61,952 nucleotides of DNA from NCBI GenBank assembly GCA_964546955.1, contig CAZJLP010000030.1:1-61952 (forward strand), given 5' to 3'. The notes below the pieces were generated by a model. It saw only the letters and a list, made by a program, of their open reading frames with translations. It did not search any database and had not been told where the DNA came from. Made by a program: the position numbers and the translations under genes. This DNA is from CAZJLP01 sp964546955 (GTDB lineage: Bacteria; Verrucomicrobiota; Verrucomicrobiia; Opitutales; Opitutaceae). This document shows positions 51,133-60,282 of this stretch, one piece after another. The stretch's first letter is position 1; each line of letters begins with the position of its first letter.

Positions 51133-51363
51133 CTTTTTGTCGTCCAAGTTCTCGCCCTCGGCTACAGTTGAGTTGGTTTCGTCCGATTACTGGCGCCGCA
51201 TCAGGCCAAACTCTCACGAGTTCGGCTACGCTGCCACTCCGCACGTGCCTATATGTTCCGCGTTTCGCCCTTAGAAACGATGTGAACAACCCTGTTCAAA
51301 ACTTGGCCAGAACCTTCTCTTGCTGTTTTGACGGCAAACTCATTTCTCAATCCGCCCCAGTCC

Positions 51364-52788
51364 ATGTCCGACGACGCAGTTAAAAGTTTTCGCCGCAATC
51401 GCGGTCCCAATGGCAATGGTGCGCCGCTCTCCGAAGCGGCGGCCGCTGCGTTGATCGCGCGCACTCCTCCGCACAGCATCGAAGCCGAGGAGTATCTTCT
51501 TTCCTGCTGTCTCATCGACGGCAATGACACCATTGCCCGCTGCCTCGAAGGCAAACTCTCTCCGGCCGCTTTTTACGCTCCGGCCAATCGGCTGATTTAC
51601 GAGCGCCTGGTCGACCTCTACAACAAGGGCGCTCCAATCGACCTCGCGGTCCTTTCGGAAGAACTCAAGACCTCCAAACAACTCGATGAGGTGGGCGGCT
51701 ATGCTTACCTGACCCAGATCAGCGGCCGCATTCCCACGACCGCTCAGGCCGGGTACTTCATCGAAAAGGTGCGCGAGCTCTACTTGCTGCGCGAACTGAT
51801 CAAGGTCGCGACAGGGGCAGTCGAAAACTGCTACACCTACCAGGGCGGGCTCGAGGAGTTCATCGACAAGGTCGAACAGGACATCTTCAAAGTCACGCAG
51901 GACCGTATCTCGGACGGAGCGAAGTCGATGAAGGAGCCGACGCGTGAGGCGATGAACGTCATCACCAAGATGATGATGAAGAAGGGCGAGCTGACCGGTG
52001 TCAGTTCGGGCTTCAAGGACCTCGACCAGTTCACTTACGGCTTTCAAAAGCAGGAAATGATCGTGCTGGCGGCCCGCCCGTCGATGGGCAAGACGTCGCT
52101 CGCGCTGAACATGGCGGAAGCCGCTGCGATGCCGAAACGCGGGAATCCGGTCACAACCCTCATTTTCAGCCTCGAAATGGGTGCTTCCCAGCTCGCGCTG
52201 CGCATGCTCTGCGCCCGGGCCAAGGTGAACATGAAACTCCTCCGGGACGGCCTTTTGTCCAAAAATGGGGAAGAACAACAACGCCTCTTGCATGTGGCGG
52301 ACGAGTTCGCCAAGTCTCCTATCTTTATCGACGATTCCAGCCACCTCACGATTATGGAATTGCGCGCAAAAGCGCGGCGTCTCCACGCGCGTAACCCCCT
52401 GGGGTTCATCGTGGTGGACTATCTTCAGCTGCTGAGCCCGACCGACCCGAAAACGCCCCGCGAGCAGCAAGTTGCTGAAATCTCCCGCGGCCTGAAGGCA
52501 CTTGCGAAGGAACTTGAAGTTCCCGTCCTTGTATTAAGTCAGCTTAATCGCTCCGCCGAAAAGGAAAACCGCACTCCCAAATTGTCCGACTTGCGTGAAT
52601 CCGGTTCGATTGAGCAAGATGCTGACGTCGTTCTCATGCTAGCCCGTCCTAAAGACGCTGACGAAAAGTTCCAGGTTGCTGCGGACTCTGCCGAGTTAAT
52701 AGTTGCCAAACAGCGAAATGGGCCGGTAGGAGAACTGAAACTTACTTTCCTCCGAGACATCACTCGCTTTGAAAACTTCACCCAGTAG
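51364..52788 (+). CDS. dnaB: Replicative DNA helicase
   Basis: A 474-residue DnaB. The N-terminal domain is at about residues 30-160 (PHSIEAEEYLLSCCLIDGND, LYNKGAPIDLAVLSEELKTS) and the RecA-like C-domain has Walker A ARPSMGKTS, Walker B LGFIVVDYLQLL and sensor-type LSQLNRSAEKEN followed by DLRESGSIEQDADVVLMLAR. It unwinds DNA at the replication fork. An extra N-terminal tail (about 25 residues) precedes the domain. The ATG at 51364 (MSDDAVKSF) is preferred over an upstream TTG at 51328. The 3' end overlaps the bamA start by 20 bases. Confidence 0.96.
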   Translation: MSDDAVKSFRRNRGPNGNGAPLSEAAAAALIARTPPHSIEAEEYLLSCCLIDGNDTIARCLEGKLSPAAFYAPANRLIYERLVDLYNKGAPIDLAVLSEELKTSKQLDEVGGYAYLTQISGRIPTTAQAGYFIEKVRELYLLRELIKVATGAVENCYTYQGGLEEFIDKVEQDIFKVTQDRISDGAKSMKEPTREAMNVITKMMMKKGELTGVSSGFKDLDQFTYGFQKQEMIVLAARPSMGKTSLALNMAEAAAMPKRGNPVTTLIFSLEMGASQLALRMLCARAKVNMKLLRDGLLSKNGEEQQRLLHVADEFAKSPIFIDDSSHLTIMELRAKARRLHARNPLGFIVVDYLQLLSPTDPKTPREQQVAEISRGLKALAKELEVPVLVLSQLNRSAEKENRTPKLSDLRESGSIEQDADVVLMLARPKDADEKFQVAADSAELIVAKQRNGPVGELKLTFLRDITRFENFTQ

Positions 52789-55126
52789 CCCGATATTGCG
52801 GGCCGCCCGTCTAGCTTTTGCCCTATTAGTTCTCGTTACAGCGAGTGTGCCCGTCTCCGCGCAACTGCAGCGGCCCGGAGCTCCTCAGGCTGCCCCTTAC
52901 AAAGTGGGAACGGTGACTGTCCGCTTCGTCGGCACGGCCAACGTGAACGAACAAGTGGTGCGGGCTAATATGCAGGTGCGGGAAGGCGGCGAGCTCGACG
53001 ATACCATCATCGACCGCGACATCCGGTCGCTCTATAAGACCGGCCTTTTCGAGTTCATCAACGTCAACCGGGAGGTTCTGCCCGACCGGACCGTCAATCT
53101 GGTCGTGGAGGTCACGCCTAAATTCCGCGTTCTCACCGTTCGCTACGAGGGCAACGAAAAGGTCAAGAGCCGCAAGTTCGACAAGGACGTCAAGACGAAG
53201 CCCAACCAGCCGCTCGACGAGCGCCAGATCAAGGAGGACGCGCAAAAGATCAAGGAGTCCTACCAGAAGTCAGGCTACAATCAGGCCATGGTGAACTACG
53301 AGATCGAGCGCGATCGCAGCACCGGCTTCGGCACCGTCATCTTTCGCATCAAGGAAGGCAACAAGGTCAAAATCTCCGACGTGCGTTTCCTCGGCAACAA
53401 CAGCATCAAGTCGGGCCGTCTGCGGAAGCAGATGGAAACCAAACGCTGGTGGATCTTTTCCTGGCTGACCGGCACGGGTCATCTCAAGGACGACGAGTTC
53501 GAGGACGATATCGGCAAGGTCCGCGACTACTACATCGAGGAGGGTTTCCTCGATGTCGATATCCCGCCCGAGAAGATCATTTACGACTACCCCAAGAAGG
53601 GGAAGTTGGTGCTGACGATTCAGGTCAATGAAGGCCGCCGCTACCGCATCGGCGACATCACGATCAAAGGAAACAAGATTTACAGCTCCGCCCTGCTGCG
53701 CCTGGCCCTGCGTCAGCGCAGCGGCATGATTTTCTCGCCCTCGAAGATCGATAAGGACGTGGAGTCGTTGCGCGACTTCTACGGCAAGGACGGCTATCTC
53801 GACACGGATGTGCGCCCGCTGCGCAAGCCGAACATCGCCACCGGCAACATCGATCTCGAGTACGAGGTCAACGAGAGCGAGCAGTACTTCGTCGAATCGA
53901 TCAAGATCGACGGCAACTCGAAGACCAAGAGCATTGTGATTCTGCGCGAACTCGTGCTCGGCCCAGGCGAAGTGTTCAACACGATCCGCATGCAGATGAG
54001 CAAGCAGCGCCTGGATAACACGCGCTTCTTCGACGAAGTGAACACGAAGGATGAGACGACCAACATCCCCGGCCGCCGCAACCTGAAGATCACGGTCCGA
54101 GAAGCGCGCACCGGCAATCTCACCTTCGGCGCGGGCTTCAGCTCGCTCGAGAAGGGCGTGATCTTCGCCGAACTCACGCAGTCCAATTTCGATCTTTTCA
54201 ACCGTCGCTCTCTTTTCCAAGGCGACGGTCAAAAGTTCCGCATGAAGCTCCAGTACGGCTCGCGCTCCAGCGAGGCGATCCTGGCCTTCGAAGAACCGTG
54301 GTTGTTCGAGCGCCAGCTCGCGCTCGGTTTCCAACTCTATCGGACGAGCTCCAACTACGACAATTCGTTCTACGACGAAATCCGCACGGGCGGCGAAGTT
54401 TACCTCCGCAAGCTCCTTTTCGAACTGGTGGAAGGCCGCCTGTCTTATTCCTACGAAACGTTGAAAGTCGACAACGTCGCCCCCGAAGCGCTCGGTTACG
54501 TGACCGACGCGCGCATCTCCAAGGTCGGTTTCACCCTTCTGCGCGACACCCGCGACAAGCTGATCAATACGACCTCGGGCGATGTCATGCAGTTCACCAC
54601 GGAGCTGACGGGTGGCCCGCTCGGCGGATCCCTCGACGTCTACCGCCTCGAAGCGCGCGGGTCCAAGTTCTTGAAGATTTTCGATACTCAAGACCAAGTG
54701 ATCTCCGTCATCGCCCGCGGCGGTGTGGTCGACAACTACGGGCAAACCAAGAGCCTCGGAAATTTCCGCAGCGAACTGTGGCGCATGGGCGGTTCGCGTG
54801 ACTTGCGCGGTTTCGAAAACTTCGACGTGGGGCCGAAGGATAGCTTCGGGCAATACCTTGGCGGGAAGAGCTATGGCATGTTCAGTATCGAGTACTCGAT
54901 CGACATCGTGAGCCCCATTCGCTTCGCCCTTTTTTACGATGCGGGATTCGTCAATGTTAACCCCTACGACTTCAACCCGGCCGCCTACAACGACAACTTC
55001 GGTATTGGTTTAGGCCTTTTTGTGGCGGGCGCCCCCCTTCGGCTCGACTTGGCCTTCCCCCGTACGACTGACAAAACTAACAATAAGGGTAACCAGTTTA
55101 ACTTTTCCTTCGGTACCCGTTTCTGA
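52769..55126 (+). CDS. bamA: Outer membrane protein assembly factor BamA
   Basis: A 785-residue Omp85 protein. Signal peptide (residues 1-32, FALLVLVTASVPVSA), then five POTRA domains (about residues 45-420; for example VGTVTVRFVGTANVNEQVVR and RVLTVRYEGNEKVKSRKFDK), then the 16-stranded barrel. The L6 motif appears as GGSRDLRGFENFDVGP, with LRGF in place of the usual VRGF. The C-terminus ends in FSFGTRF. BamA inserts beta-barrel proteins into the outer membrane. The start is TTG at 52769, giving the signal peptide and a 20-base overlap with dnaB, so translation is probably coupled; no ATG is available before the signal peptide. Confidence 0.94.
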   Translation: MKTSPSSPILRAARLAFALLVLVTASVPVSAQLQRPGAPQAAPYKVGTVTVRFVGTANVNEQVVRANMQVREGGELDDTIIDRDIRSLYKTGLFEFINVNREVLPDRTVNLVVEVTPKFRVLTVRYEGNEKVKSRKFDKDVKTKPNQPLDERQIKEDAQKIKESYQKSGYNQAMVNYEIERDRSTGFGTVIFRIKEGNKVKISDVRFLGNNSIKSGRLRKQMETKRWWIFSWLTGTGHLKDDEFEDDIGKVRDYYIEEGFLDVDIPPEKIIYDYPKKGKLVLTIQVNEGRRYRIGDITIKGNKIYSSALLRLALRQRSGMIFSPSKIDKDVESLRDFYGKDGYLDTDVRPLRKPNIATGNIDLEYEVNESEQYFVESIKIDGNSKTKSIVILRELVLGPGEVFNTIRMQMSKQRLDNTRFFDEVNTKDETTNIPGRRNLKITVREARTGNLTFGAGFSSLEKGVIFAELTQSNFDLFNRRSLFQGDGQKFRMKLQYGSRSSEAILAFEEPWLFERQLALGFQLYRTSSNYDNSFYDEIRTGGEVYLRKLLFELVEGRLSYSYETLKVDNVAPEALGYVTDARISKVGFTLLRDTRDKLINTTSGDVMQFTTELTGGPLGGSLDVYRLEARGSKFLKIFDTQDQVISVIARGGVVDNYGQTKSLGNFRSELWRMGGSRDLRGFENFDVGPKDSFGQYLGGKSYGMFSIEYSIDIVSPIRFALFYDAGFVNVNPYDFNPAAYNDNFGIGLGLFVAGAPLRLDLAFPRTTDKTNNKGNQFNFSFGTRF

Positions 55127-55152
55127 TCTAGTCGCCTTTCCCAACACTCATT

Positions 55153-55830
55153 ATGAAGACATCCCTGAAGTCCCTTTTGGTCATTGCCCTGGGCGGCATT
55201 GCGCTTGTCGCGCAGGCGCAGCCGGCACCGAAGATCGTCGTGCTCGACACGGTGAAGATATTCGAGGCGCATCACCGCACGGCGGAACACCAAAACAAGA
55301 TGCGTGGCGACCAGCAGAAGGCGCAAGAAGAGCTCGAGCGTTTGGTCAAGGAACTGAACGGGCTGGCCGAAGATTTCAAATCCACGCGCGAGCAGTCTGA
55401 AAACTCGGCGCTCACCACCGAGGCTCGGCAAAAGGCCACGGAAGACGGCATGAAAAAGCGCCAGGAGATCGCGAGCAAGGAACAGGAAATCAACCAATTC
55501 CGCGGAGCGATCACCCAGTCGATGCAGAACCGCGCCCGCCAGTTCAATGAGACGCTTTTCGACGAAATTTCGAAAGTCGCGACCGACATCGGCCGCAAGA
55601 AGGGCGCGAACATGATCCTCGATAAGTCTGCTCCCACCGTGCACGGCTTCAACCGCGTGATCTACGTGGACAACGGCTTCGACATCACGGAAGAAGTCAT
55701 TGCCGAAATCGCGAAGACCCGCCCTGTCGGCGCGCCGACTCCGGCCGCGACGCCCCCCGCTCCGGTTGCCGCTCCCAAATCCGGCAGCACGACCGAGGCT
55801 CCGATCACCTTCCCAGGCGCGAAGAAGTAA
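55153..55830 (+). CDS. skp: Periplasmic chaperone, OmpH/Skp family
   Basis: A 225-residue protein with a signal peptide (residues 1-23, SLLVIALGGIALVAQAQ). A beta strand (KIVVLDTVKIFEAHHRTAEH) begins the Skp body domain, followed by long helical arms of charged, coiled-coil character (about residues 50-150: QKAQEELERLVKELNGLAED), then the C-terminal strand (KGANMILDKSAPTVHGFNRV). It ends with a Pro/Ala-rich tail (PTPAATPPAPVAAPKSG) that is longer than in typical Skp. It holds unfolded outer-membrane proteins on the way to BamA, whose gene is 26 bases upstream, so the two are likely in one operon. Confidence 0.9.
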   Translation: MKTSLKSLLVIALGGIALVAQAQPAPKIVVLDTVKIFEAHHRTAEHQNKMRGDQQKAQEELERLVKELNGLAEDFKSTREQSENSALTTEARQKATEDGMKKRQEIASKEQEINQFRGAITQSMQNRARQFNETLFDEISKVATDIGRKKGANMILDKSAPTVHGFNRVIYVDNGFDITEEVIAEIAKTRPVGAPTPAATPPAPVAAPKSGSTTEAPITFPGAKK

Positions 55831-55856
55831 TTTCATCGATCCTTTTCGAATCAGAA

Positions 55857-55886
55857 ACCCCGCTCTCGACGAGCGGGGTTTTTTTG
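55857..55886 (+). terminator. Intrinsic terminator after skp
   Basis: CCCCGCTC (55858-55865), TCGAC loop, GAGCGGGG (55871-55878) and seven T. A perfect 8-bp stem, 27 bases past the skp stop. Confidence 0.92.
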
Positions 55887-55903
55887 TGCGAAGACGCGGA
55901 GAA

Positions 55904-56074
55904 CGTAGCTATGAGCGCGAGCGAGTGGCCGAAGCGGCTCTATTGCCTATCTCCCACCGGCATTGCTCATCTCGCTAATCGACTCGCCGGCGCTCGTCGC
56001 TACGGGACGAAATAGGCAATAACCAATAGGTGATGGATCGGTGTCGCGACCATCTTGCCTCTCGCTCACGCTCG
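55904..56074. repeat. Repeat family C (copy 2)
   Basis: It starts CGTAGCTATGAGCGCGAGCG (55904) and carries GACTCGCCGGCGCTCGTCGC at 55981-56000 in inverted relation, with TATTGCCTATCTCCCA between. Further inverted blocks run to about 56074. Same family as 51002-51132 and 59990-60237. Confidence 0.7.
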
Positions 56075-56146
56075 TGGCCACGTTCCCGATCGACGACACG
56101 TTTTGCGTGATTGCCTCCGTTAATTCCTGTCCCAAACCTGAAACGC

Positions 56147-57181
56147 ATGGAAATCTCTCTGTCGCCCTCCGAAGTGGCTGACATCGTCCAGGCAAAAGCG
56201 ACGCGGGGAAAGACGACACTCGCGGTAAAAGGCATTGCGGCGCTGGAGCGCGCCAAACCCGGGGACCTTTCATTTCTCGGCAACACGAAATACAAGCCGC
56301 TGGTCGCCACCACCGAGGCCTCGGTCGTGCTTTTGCCGGCGGATTTCGTCGGAGAGCCGAAAACCGAACAAATCTTCCTGCTACTGGACAATCCGTCTGT
56401 CGGGTTGTCGCGGCTTTGCGCCCGCATCGAACAGATGCTCTGGCCGAAACCGAAACCTGGGGTTCATCCCACCGCGGTGATCGCGGCCGACGCCCGCATC
56501 GCGGCCTCGGCCACGGTCGGACCGCTTTGCATCGTGGAAAGCGGGGCGACGGTGGGAGAGAACACTTACCTCGAGGCACGCGTGTTTGTGGGGCGCAACG
56601 CGAGTATCGGCACGGGCTGCTGGTTGATGCCGGGGGTCACACTTGCCACCGATTGTGTGGTCCGCAACCGGGTGAGACTCCAGCCAGGCGTGGTCATTGG
56701 TTCGGACGGATTCGGTTATGAGTTCGTCAAAGGAAAGCATGAAAAGATTCCGCAAGTGGGCCGGGTCGTGATTCACGACGACGTCGAAATCGGCGCCAAT
56801 TCCACCCTGGACCGGGCGCGTTTCAGCGAAACGGTCGTTGGGGAGGGGACGAAGATCGATAATCTCGTCCAGATCGCGCACAACGTGGTCATCGGCAAGC
56901 ACTGCATCGTTTGCGCCCAAGTCGGAATTTCCGGCAGCACGACGCTCGAAGACTACGTGATCGTCGGTGGACAGGCGGGACTCGCGGGTCACCTGACGGT
57001 GGGGCGAGAGTCGAAGATCGACGGACAGACAGGCGTTAATTCGGATTTGGAACCGAAGAGCTTCGTGAAAGGTTCCCCCTGTCTTCCTTACAGTCTCGAA
57101 CAACGCTTCAATGTGCTGAAAAAACGGATTCCGGAGCTGTTTAAGCGGGTGGACATCCTGGAGGAAGCGATCAAAAAGTAG
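56147..57181 (+). CDS. lpxD: UDP-3-O-acylglucosamine N-acyltransferase
   Basis: A 344-residue enzyme that adds the N-linked acyl chain in the third step of lipid A synthesis. The N-terminal domain (residues 1-100, ALERAKPGDLSFLGNTKYKP) precedes a left-handed beta-helix of hexapeptide repeats (PTAVIAADARIAASATVGPL then CIVESGATVGENTYLEARVF). The catalytic His is in NLVQIAHNVVIGKHC, and GSDGFGYEFVKGKHEKIPQV is a family landmark. The ATG at 56147 (MEISLSPSEV) is chosen; 12 extra codons upstream are unlikely. It follows the BamA-Skp unit, a common arrangement. Confidence 0.94.
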   Translation: MEISLSPSEVADIVQAKATRGKTTLAVKGIAALERAKPGDLSFLGNTKYKPLVATTEASVVLLPADFVGEPKTEQIFLLLDNPSVGLSRLCARIEQMLWPKPKPGVHPTAVIAADARIAASATVGPLCIVESGATVGENTYLEARVFVGRNASIGTGCWLMPGVTLATDCVVRNRVRLQPGVVIGSDGFGYEFVKGKHEKIPQVGRVVIHDDVEIGANSTLDRARFSETVVGEGTKIDNLVQIAHNVVIGKHCIVCAQVGISGSTTLEDYVIVGGQAGLAGHLTVGRESKIDGQTGVNSDLEPKSFVKGSPCLPYSLEQRFNVLKKRIPELFKRVDILEEAIKK

Positions 57182-57471
57182 CGAGTAGCGCGAGTAGACG
57201 ATCCGCCCGGCGCAGCCGCGGTGGACTAACTTTGCCGTTTTATGACTGCGGGTAGGGCCGGGCCCTCCGGACCGGCCGTCGAAGCGGAAATCGCGGTCCA
57301 GAAAAAAGCGTCCTGACGCTGTTCAGCGCTGCGAAGTGATCATTTAGCGCTGGGCAGGCACACGATGGCGGGTCCGGAGGCCCCGCCCTCCCTTGGGCGG
57401 GTTTTGCAAGCTGCCAGAATGTTCCAGAAAATCCTTTCGCCACCTCGGATTCCCCGCAACATTCCTGTCAC
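57182..57471. other. Intergenic region before prs with repeat family G
   Basis: This 290-base stretch contains the 57250-57395 repeat and must hold the prs promoter. No gene is seen. Confidence 0.45.
57250..57395. repeat. Repeat family G (copy 2) with inverted ends
   Basis: The left end GGGTAGGGCCGGGCCCTCC resembles, in reverse complement, the right end GGTCCGGAGGCCCCGCCCTC (57371-57390). The middle has the palindromic GCGTCCTGACGC and AGCGCTGCG segments. The left half matches 48035-48070. Confidence 0.6.
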
Positions 57472-58422
57472 ATGAGCTCCAAGACCGGGTTGAAGATCTT
57501 TTCCGGAAACTCGAATCGTCCTCTTGCCGAGGAAATCTGCAAAAACATCGGTGTGCCGCTGGGCGAGGCTACCGTCACCAGCTTTCCGGACGGAGAGTCT
57601 TTCGTGAAGATCAACGAAAACGTGCGCGGGCACGACGTTTTCCTCATCCAGTCGACCTGCCCCCCGAGCAATCATCACCTGATGGAGCTTTTGATCATGA
57701 TCGATGCCGCCCGACGCGCATCGGCCAACCGGATCACCGCCGTCATTCCTTTCTACGGCTACGCCCGTCAGGATCGCAAAGACCAGCCGCGCGTGCCGAT
57801 CACGGCGAAACTGGTCGCCAATCTCCTCGTGGCCGCGGGCGCGAATCGCGTCCTCACGATGGATCTGCACAGTCAGCAAATCCAAGGCTTTTTCGACATC
57901 CCGGTCGACCACCTGTATGCTTCGCCCATCTTTTTCAACTATCTCTCGAAAATCAACAAGGAGAACCTCGTCGTGTGTTCTCCCGATGTGGGGGGAATGA
58001 AGATGGCCGCCGCTTACGCGGACATGATCGGCGCCGGGCTGGGTTTGGTCGCCAAAAAGCGTCGCAATGCGACGACGGTGGAAGCGATCAATGTCGTGGG
58101 CGAAGTCAAAGACTGCGACATCCTGCTCGTCGACGACATCACCGAAACCGCGGGCACCCTCACGGCCGCGGCGAAGATCCTCCGGGAGCACGGCGCGCGC
58201 AGCATCCGGGCCGCGGTCAGCCACTGCATCCTGAATGAGATCGCCTACGAGCGTCTGGGATCCGGTTTGATCGACGAGTTGATCACGACTAATTCCATCC
58301 CGTTGGACAAGAAGGGATTGAATGTGACCGTATTGAGCGTCGCCCCGCTTCTCGGCGAAGCGATTCTGCGCATCAGCAATAACGAAAGCGTGACGAGCCT
58401 CTTCAAGATCAAGGGATTCTAA
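57472..58422 (+). CDS. prs: Ribose-phosphate pyrophosphokinase
   Basis: A 316-residue PRPP synthetase: LKIFSGNSNRPLAEEICKNI at the start, flexible-loop FYGYARQDRKDQPRVPITAK, VVCSPDVGGMKMAAAYADMI and the PRPP-binding CDILLVDDITETAGTLTAAA. Length and motifs match bacterial Prs. It makes PRPP from ribose 5-phosphate and ATP, the substrate of PyrE encoded downstream. Start ATG at 57472. Confidence 0.96.
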   Translation: MSSKTGLKIFSGNSNRPLAEEICKNIGVPLGEATVTSFPDGESFVKINENVRGHDVFLIQSTCPPSNHHLMELLIMIDAARRASANRITAVIPFYGYARQDRKDQPRVPITAKLVANLLVAAGANRVLTMDLHSQQIQGFFDIPVDHLYASPIFFNYLSKINKENLVVCSPDVGGMKMAAAYADMIGAGLGLVAKKRRNATTVEAINVVGEVKDCDILLVDDITETAGTLTAAAKILREHGARSIRAAVSHCILNEIAYERLGSGLIDELITTNSIPLDKKGLNVTVLSVAPLLGEAILRISNNESVTSLFKIKGF

Positions 58423-58536
58423 GCGCCGGGTTTGCTTCGGCCGGTCAAATCCGCACGCTGACGGAGCTCTTCGTTCTGTGCCGGCAGCTCCGACGTCCGA
58501 TGGAGTGGGCCGGATCGCAGTCTGGGGGCACTTCTC

Positions 58537-59976
58537 ATGACCTTTCGCGCGCGTTTCCTCGTTCCTCTCGTCGCCCTCGTGTCGCTCGGCGGCCTGTCTG
58601 CCGTTCTCGCCGCGCCCGACCCCAAAGCGAAAGCGCCCGTTAAGGAAAACATCCCGGGTTTGGTGGCCAAGCCTGCGTTGACCGTGGATCCGACGCCGGT
58701 CACGGAAGGAAAACGGCCTGAGATCGTCAGCTATGCCGATGTGGTGGCGCCGGTGCAAAAAGCCGTTGTTTCGATCTACTCGACCAAAACGGTTCGCCAA
58801 GCAGCACGAGTGGATCCGTTGTTGCGGCAGTTCTTCGGCGAAATTCCGGATCGCGAATCCAAGGAGGAGGGGCTCGGCTCGGGGGTCATCGTCACCGGGG
58901 ACGGCTACATTTTGACCAATAACCATGTGATCGAGGGAGCGGATCAGTTGCGGGTATCTTTGTCGGACGATCGTGAATTCAAAGCGAAGTTGGTGGGCGC
59001 GGACCCGAAGACGGACGTCGCGGTGATAAAGATCGACGCGGAGAAGCTGCCGAGCATTACGCTCGCCGACAGCGACAAACTGCGCGTGGGCGACATCGTT
59101 TTCGCGATCGGAAATCCGCTCGATGTCGGTCAAACCGTAACCATGGGGATCGTGTCGGCGACGAGCCGCAACGTGGGCATTTTGGAGGAAGTCGCCGGCT
59201 ACGAGAGTTTCATTCAAACGGACGCTGCCATCAACCAGGGCAATTCCGGCGGAGCGTTGGTCGACGCCAAAGGGCGTTTGGTGGGGATCAACAGCGCGAT
59301 CCTGTCCACCTCGCGCGGCAATATCGGCATCGGTTTCGCGATTCCGGTCAACATGGCGTCCGCTATCATGACGAGCTTGATCACGACCGGAACGGTGGCG
59401 CGCGGTTATTTGGGCGTGGAGTCCGCGCCGCTCACGCCTGAGCTGGCGGAAGGTTTTGGCCTCAAGAAGGGAACCAAGGGTGTGATTATCATGGATGTTC
59501 GGCCGAATAGTCCGGCGCTGGCGGCCGGTTTGGTTCGGGGCGACGTCGTGACGGCCGTGAATGATCAGCCGGTCTCCTCGGTCGAGGATCTGCGCCTGGT
59601 GGTGGCGCAGAAAGCGCCCGAGTCGGAAGTGACGCTCAAGACGCTGCGCGACGCCAAGGAGCGGTTGGTGAAAGTGACGTTGGGGAAACTCACCGACTCC
59701 GCCGAGCTGCTGCCGGGCGTCGAAGTGGGACGCCTTTCGGACGAACAACGCCGCCAAATGGGTCTTCCGCGCAACGTGGAGGGTTTGGTGATCACCAAAG
59801 TGAGCCGCGGATCGCCGCTGGCGCGCGAACTCGCGCCGAACATGGTCATTGTAGAGATCAATCGGCAGCCCGCGACCGACCTGGAATCTGCCCGCCGTCT
59901 TCTCGACTCCGGCCAGAACATGCTCTTTGTCTACGCGCTCAATCGCTTCAAATACGTCGCTGTTGTGCTGCCGTGA
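58537..59976 (+). CDS. degP-like: Periplasmic serine protease, HtrA/DegP family
   Basis: A 479-residue protease with a signal peptide (residues 1-25, FLVPLVALVSLGGLSAVLAA). The trypsin-like domain carries the catalytic triad: His130 in YILTNNHVIEG, Asp160 in ADPKTDVAVIKID and Ser237 in AINQGNSGGALVDAKG. Two PDZ domains follow (about residues 280-375 and 395-475; VDLR, PNSPALAAGLVRGDVVTAVN and PLARELAPNMVIVEINRQ). It degrades or holds misfolded envelope proteins. The 114-base gap from prs contains no clear feature. Start ATG at 58537. Confidence 0.94.
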   Translation: MTFRARFLVPLVALVSLGGLSAVLAAPDPKAKAPVKENIPGLVAKPALTVDPTPVTEGKRPEIVSYADVVAPVQKAVVSIYSTKTVRQAARVDPLLRQFFGEIPDRESKEEGLGSGVIVTGDGYILTNNHVIEGADQLRVSLSDDREFKAKLVGADPKTDVAVIKIDAEKLPSITLADSDKLRVGDIVFAIGNPLDVGQTVTMGIVSATSRNVGILEEVAGYESFIQTDAAINQGNSGGALVDAKGRLVGINSAILSTSRGNIGIGFAIPVNMASAIMTSLITTGTVARGYLGVESAPLTPELAEGFGLKKGTKGVIIMDVRPNSPALAAGLVRGDVVTAVNDQPVSSVEDLRLVVAQKAPESEVTLKTLRDAKERLVKVTLGKLTDSAELLPGVEVGRLSDEQRRQMGLPRNVEGLVITKVSRGSPLARELAPNMVIVEINRQPATDLESARRLLDSGQNMLFVYALNRFKYVAVVLP

Positions 59977-59989
59977 GGCGGTGGCAGCC

Positions 59990-60237
59990 GTAGCGGCGAG
60001 CGCCAGCGAGTCGCCTTGTCTCACGAACGATAGATCGAAGGAGCGTGGTTGCGAGCGTGAGCGGGTGGCCAAACCGGCTCTATTGCCTATCTCCCATCGC
60101 TCATTGATCGACTCGCTGCCGTTCGCCGCTACGGGGACGAAATGAGCGATAAGCGATAAGCATTCAGCAATAAGCAATGGATCGAGCGCCTGGGTTTGAT
60201 CCTGCGCGGGGCGACGCGCTTACGCTCGTAGCCACCG
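59990..60237. repeat. Repeat family C (copy 3, longest)
   Basis: CGTAGCGGCGAGCGCCAGCG at 59990-60009 is matched inversely by CGACTCGCTGCCGTTCGCCG at 60109-60128 and by GCTTACGCTCGTAGCC at 60217-60232. Blocks TATTGCCTATCTCCCATCGC and GAGCGATAAGCGATAAGC lie between. Same family as 51002-51132 and 55904-56074. Lies between htrA and pyrE, which are convergent. Confidence 0.75.
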
Positions 60238-60282
60238 GTTTCCAGCCTGCCAATGAGAGCTGAGTAATCCGCCTTCCGAGTG

